Shown here piece by piece: positions 37,418 through 38,617 of a stretch of DNA of 38,617 nt. The notes beneath the pieces are model-generated. The model did no database searches. It saw only the letters and a program-made list of their open reading frames with translations, and was not told the origin of the DNA. Origin of the DNA: a virus; IMG/VR virus record IMGVR_UViG_3300028840_007531, positions 1 through 38,617 of that record; one strand, given 5' to 3'. Each line of letters begins with the position of its first letter. Positions within the stretch are counted from its first letter, which is position 1. Both the position numbers and the translations under genes were made by a program.

Positions 37418-38121
37418 GTTGATTCAGCCTCCTCTTCCTTTTCTGCGTCATCTAGCAGTCGCAGCAGCATTTTTCGCTGCCAATCCCGCTCAGTAGCATC
37501 AGCAGCAGCCCCAGCAGCCATAGCAGCCCAAGCAGCATCAGCAGCCCCAGCAGCAGCCCTAGCAGCCCAAGCAGCAGCCCTAGCAGCCCAAGCAGCCCAA
37601 GCAGCCCCAGCAGCCCAAGCAGCCCCAGCAGCAGCCCCAGCAGCCCCAGCAGCAGCCCAAACAGCGGCCTCTACCTCTTCCTCATTTGCGTCCGTCGGAT
37701 CATCCAAATAGCTCTCAGCTGCCTCAACGGCCCTACGAGGACGCAAATCGTCAGGGTATTTCTTCTCAAAGATGGAAAGCACATGCCCAGCGCATTCCAC
37801 CGCAAACCGCCGCAGAACCGAAAGGGGTATCTCCCCGGTTAACCGCATCTCCCTGGCACAGAACTTATCGCCTCCGTGAAGGATCGCGCCCCTGGCTTCA
37901 CAGCGGAACCACCTCGTTCCAAACACGTAACTCAAGCTGTCAAGCGCGTCCTCGCTAGCGTGAAACCCGTTCTCGCACAGCCCCAGGACGCCCTCGCACT
38001 TCTGCCACTCTCCAACAATCCACTGCACGTCGCCACGCTCGCTCCGCAAGTCCTCCATGACGAAGCGGAAGCCCTTCACCGTCTCGCTCAACCTGACGCC
38101 TCCCCGGCCTCTATCCGTCAC
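37414..38121 (-). CDS. DUF7666/Imm5-like protein with Ala/Trp repeats
   Basis: This is a 235-residue protein. The first half carries GFRFVMEDL, CEGVLGLCENGFHASEDALD and a final AVECAGHVLSIFEKK, the pattern of phage DUF7666/Imm5-like proteins that begin with a GF-C-ENGFH motif. From about residue 150 there is a run of AAW/AAG/AAR triplets, an Ala-rich helix with Trp every few residues, before an acidic basic end. GTG is the start, overlapping the previous stop. The function of this family is not established. Confidence 0.72.
   Translation of the reverse strand: MTDRGRGGVRLSETVKGFRFVMEDLRSERGDVQWIVGEWQKCEGVLGLCENGFHASEDALDSLSYVFGTRWFRCEARGAILHGGDKFCAREMRLTGEIPLSVLRRFAVECAGHVLSIFEKKYPDDLRPRRAVEAAESYLDDPTDANEEEVEAAVWAAAGAAGAAAGAAWAAGAAWAAWAARAAAWAARAAAGAADAAWAAMAAGAAADATERDWQRKMLLRLLDDAEKEEEAEST
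37490..37670. repeat. CAG/CCC-rich triplet-like repeats in the Ala-rich gene
   Basis: On the plus strand the bases cycle through AGCAGCCC(C/A) units with small variations for about 180 bases, encoding the Ala/Trp repeats on the minus strand. This is a degenerate minisatellite, likely to change length by slippage. It is coding, not a CRISPR array (no spacers). Confidence 0.7.
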
Positions 38122-38279
38122 CGCGGCCCCGCCTCCCCATCATCCTTTTTGCGGAAAATATATTCACATTTCAGACACATGTATTGATACCATCGTTTGC
38201 CCCATTTAAGGTGCCAGTGCGTCACGCATGGTGCACCACAACGAGGGCATTGTTTTCTCCTCTTTTGTCTAACGCTCAC
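38118..38279 (-). CDS. zinc-ribbon miniprotein
   Basis: This is a 53-residue protein, CPRCGAPC near the start and CLKCEYIF near the end, a compact zinc ribbon. The GTG at 38279 is preferred over an earlier ATG at 38312 because it overlaps the preceding stop (GTGA) in the same way as its neighbours. The gene ends with GEAGPR, encoded by the shared junction element. Possibly a nucleic-acid-binding protein. Confidence 0.62.
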   Translation of the reverse strand: MSVRQKRRKQCPRCGAPCVTHWHLKWGKRWYQYMCLKCEYIFRKKDDGEAGPR

Positions 38280-38398
38280 CGCGTCCCCGCCTCCTCTATC
38301 TTTTCCTTGCATCGACCACGCATCAGATTCAATTTATCTCGTAGACACGCCCCATTTTCCTTAAAATAACAGCGCAAATCACAGTAGACTTTCGTCAC
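38276..38398 (-). CDS. Cys-rich miniprotein
   Basis: This is a 40-residue protein, MTKVYCDLRCYFKENGACLR and then LNLMRGRCKEKIEEAGTR, with four Cys. It starts at GTG 38398 in a GTGA overlap. The C-terminal GTR comes from the junction element. A small metal-binding or disulfide-linked peptide is possible; nothing further is known. Confidence 0.55.
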   Translation of the reverse strand: MTKVYCDLRCYFKENGACLRDKLNLMRGRCKEKIEEAGTR

Positions 38399-38433
38399 CG
38401 CGACGCCGCCTCCTCAGACGTCCGCTTGAACAT
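38395..38433 (-). CDS. short open frame or gene end ending at a junction element
   Basis: The frame MFKRTSEEAASR ends at the TGA in the third junction copy. An in-frame TAG lies 27 bases before the ATG, so if real it encodes only 12 residues. It may be a leader peptide for the coupled series or the degraded end of another gene. Confidence 0.28.
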   Translation of the reverse strand: MFKRTSEEAASR

Positions 38434-38515
38434 GACGGCGCCTTTGGCGTAAATATTCTACAATTCGTTTTAGCCATAGAACCACACTGTTCTGAATGTT
38501 TACATAGAATACAGT

Positions 38516-38617
38516 TCAAGTCTTACCACCCAAAATCTCCTTCACATCGATGAAAACTGTTTTCTGCCCCGTTAAATCGACGATAACCATTCGATGAGGG
38601 TTATCGTATTCATCCAT
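38516..38617 (-). CDS. small hypothetical protein at window edge
   Basis: The frame reads MDEYDNPHRMVIVDLTGQKT and VFIDVKEILGGKT, 33 residues, with the ATG exactly at the last base of the window, so the true start could be further out. The sequence has alternating strands and a helix. No function is visible. The 82 bases downstream (38434-38515) show nothing recognisable. Confidence 0.5.
   Translation of the reverse strand: MDEYDNPHRMVIVDLTGQKTVFIDVKEILGGKT

Larger units (their letters stand above)
38110..38421 (-). repeat. three copies of a 19-bp gene-junction element
   Basis: Minus-strand copies of GGAGGCGG-N-G-N-CGCGGTGA lie at about 38118-38136, 38276-38294 and 38395-38413. Each ends one small gene and starts the next: the TGA stop overlaps a GTG start, with GGAGG about 11 bases before it. 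They read as a portable coupled stop-start and ribosome site for a string of tiny genes. Confidence 0.75.

Noticed and set aside
37490-37670. Possible CRISPR-like repeats
   Set aside because: Repeats are contiguous short units without spacers and encode the Ala/Trp helix.
38380-38433. Another hammerhead-like core, CUGAGGA followed by GAAAG
   Set aside because: A GUC triplet and a weak stem I exist, but stem III does not pair and stem II is poor; the match falls in a repeated gene-junction element that explains the sequence.

Overview
This window is a stretch of a tailed double-stranded DNA virus genome (Caudoviricetes, probably siphovirus-like) or an integrated copy of one. Every credible gene lies on the minus strand, mostly with 1 to 14 base overlaps, so the window should be read from 38617 down to 1. 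The host cannot be fixed from the sequence. Shine-Dalgarno sites of the GGAGG and GGTGA types and frequent GTG and TTG starts fit bacteria or archaea. Three radical-SAM proteins hint at an anaerobic host, which is inference. No integrase, DNA polymerase, tRNA or recognisable endolysin is present.

Reading in the direction of transcription: (1) 38617-28424 is an early or accessory region of small genes. It holds an Ala/Trp-repeat protein, a winged-helix regulator, small zinc-binding proteins, an ASCH-domain protein, two radical-SAM proteins (one apparently truncated), an AAA+ ATPase with winged-helix and zinc-ribbon domains, a calcineurin-like phosphoesterase and a Cas4-like nuclease. (2) 28210-20754 is the packaging and head module: holin-like protein, terS, terL, DUF1073-type portal, zinc ribbon, short MuF-like protein, ChaB-DUF2213 protease/scaffold with a nested start, decoration-like protein and HK97-fold major capsid protein. 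A structured non-coding region sits at 22090-22457. (3) 20648-16269 is a block of small and fibre-like structural genes unusually placed between capsid and connectors. (4) 16267-9852 carries connectors, tail terminator, tail tube, tail assembly chaperone with a -1 frameshift, gp10-like protein, tape measure and tail tip. (5) 9855-5180 holds modular adhesin-like tail proteins built from repeated Ig-like and C-terminal modules, including a polysaccharide-lyase-fold protein. (6) 5173-629 is a glycan module: a GT2 glycosyltransferase, an N-acetyl-sugar-amidotransferase-like enzyme, and a GT2/radical-SAM fusion whose CxxxCxxC motif is split by an intein.

The most notable signals are the following. 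Two hammerhead-like self-cleaving RNAs (14607-14662 and 20643-20700) share the CUGAUGA core and loop AAUUGA but have different, compensating stems. They bracket the block between the capsid and tail-tube genes. A T TTT TTA slippery site, the HIV-1 heptamer, lies at the end of the tail chaperone gene. The intein sits exactly before the third iron-sulfur Cys of a radical-SAM enzyme. Two intergenic regions could fold into branched RNAs closed by 8-bp long-range helices. A repeated 19-bp junction element couples consecutive tiny genes at 38110-38420.
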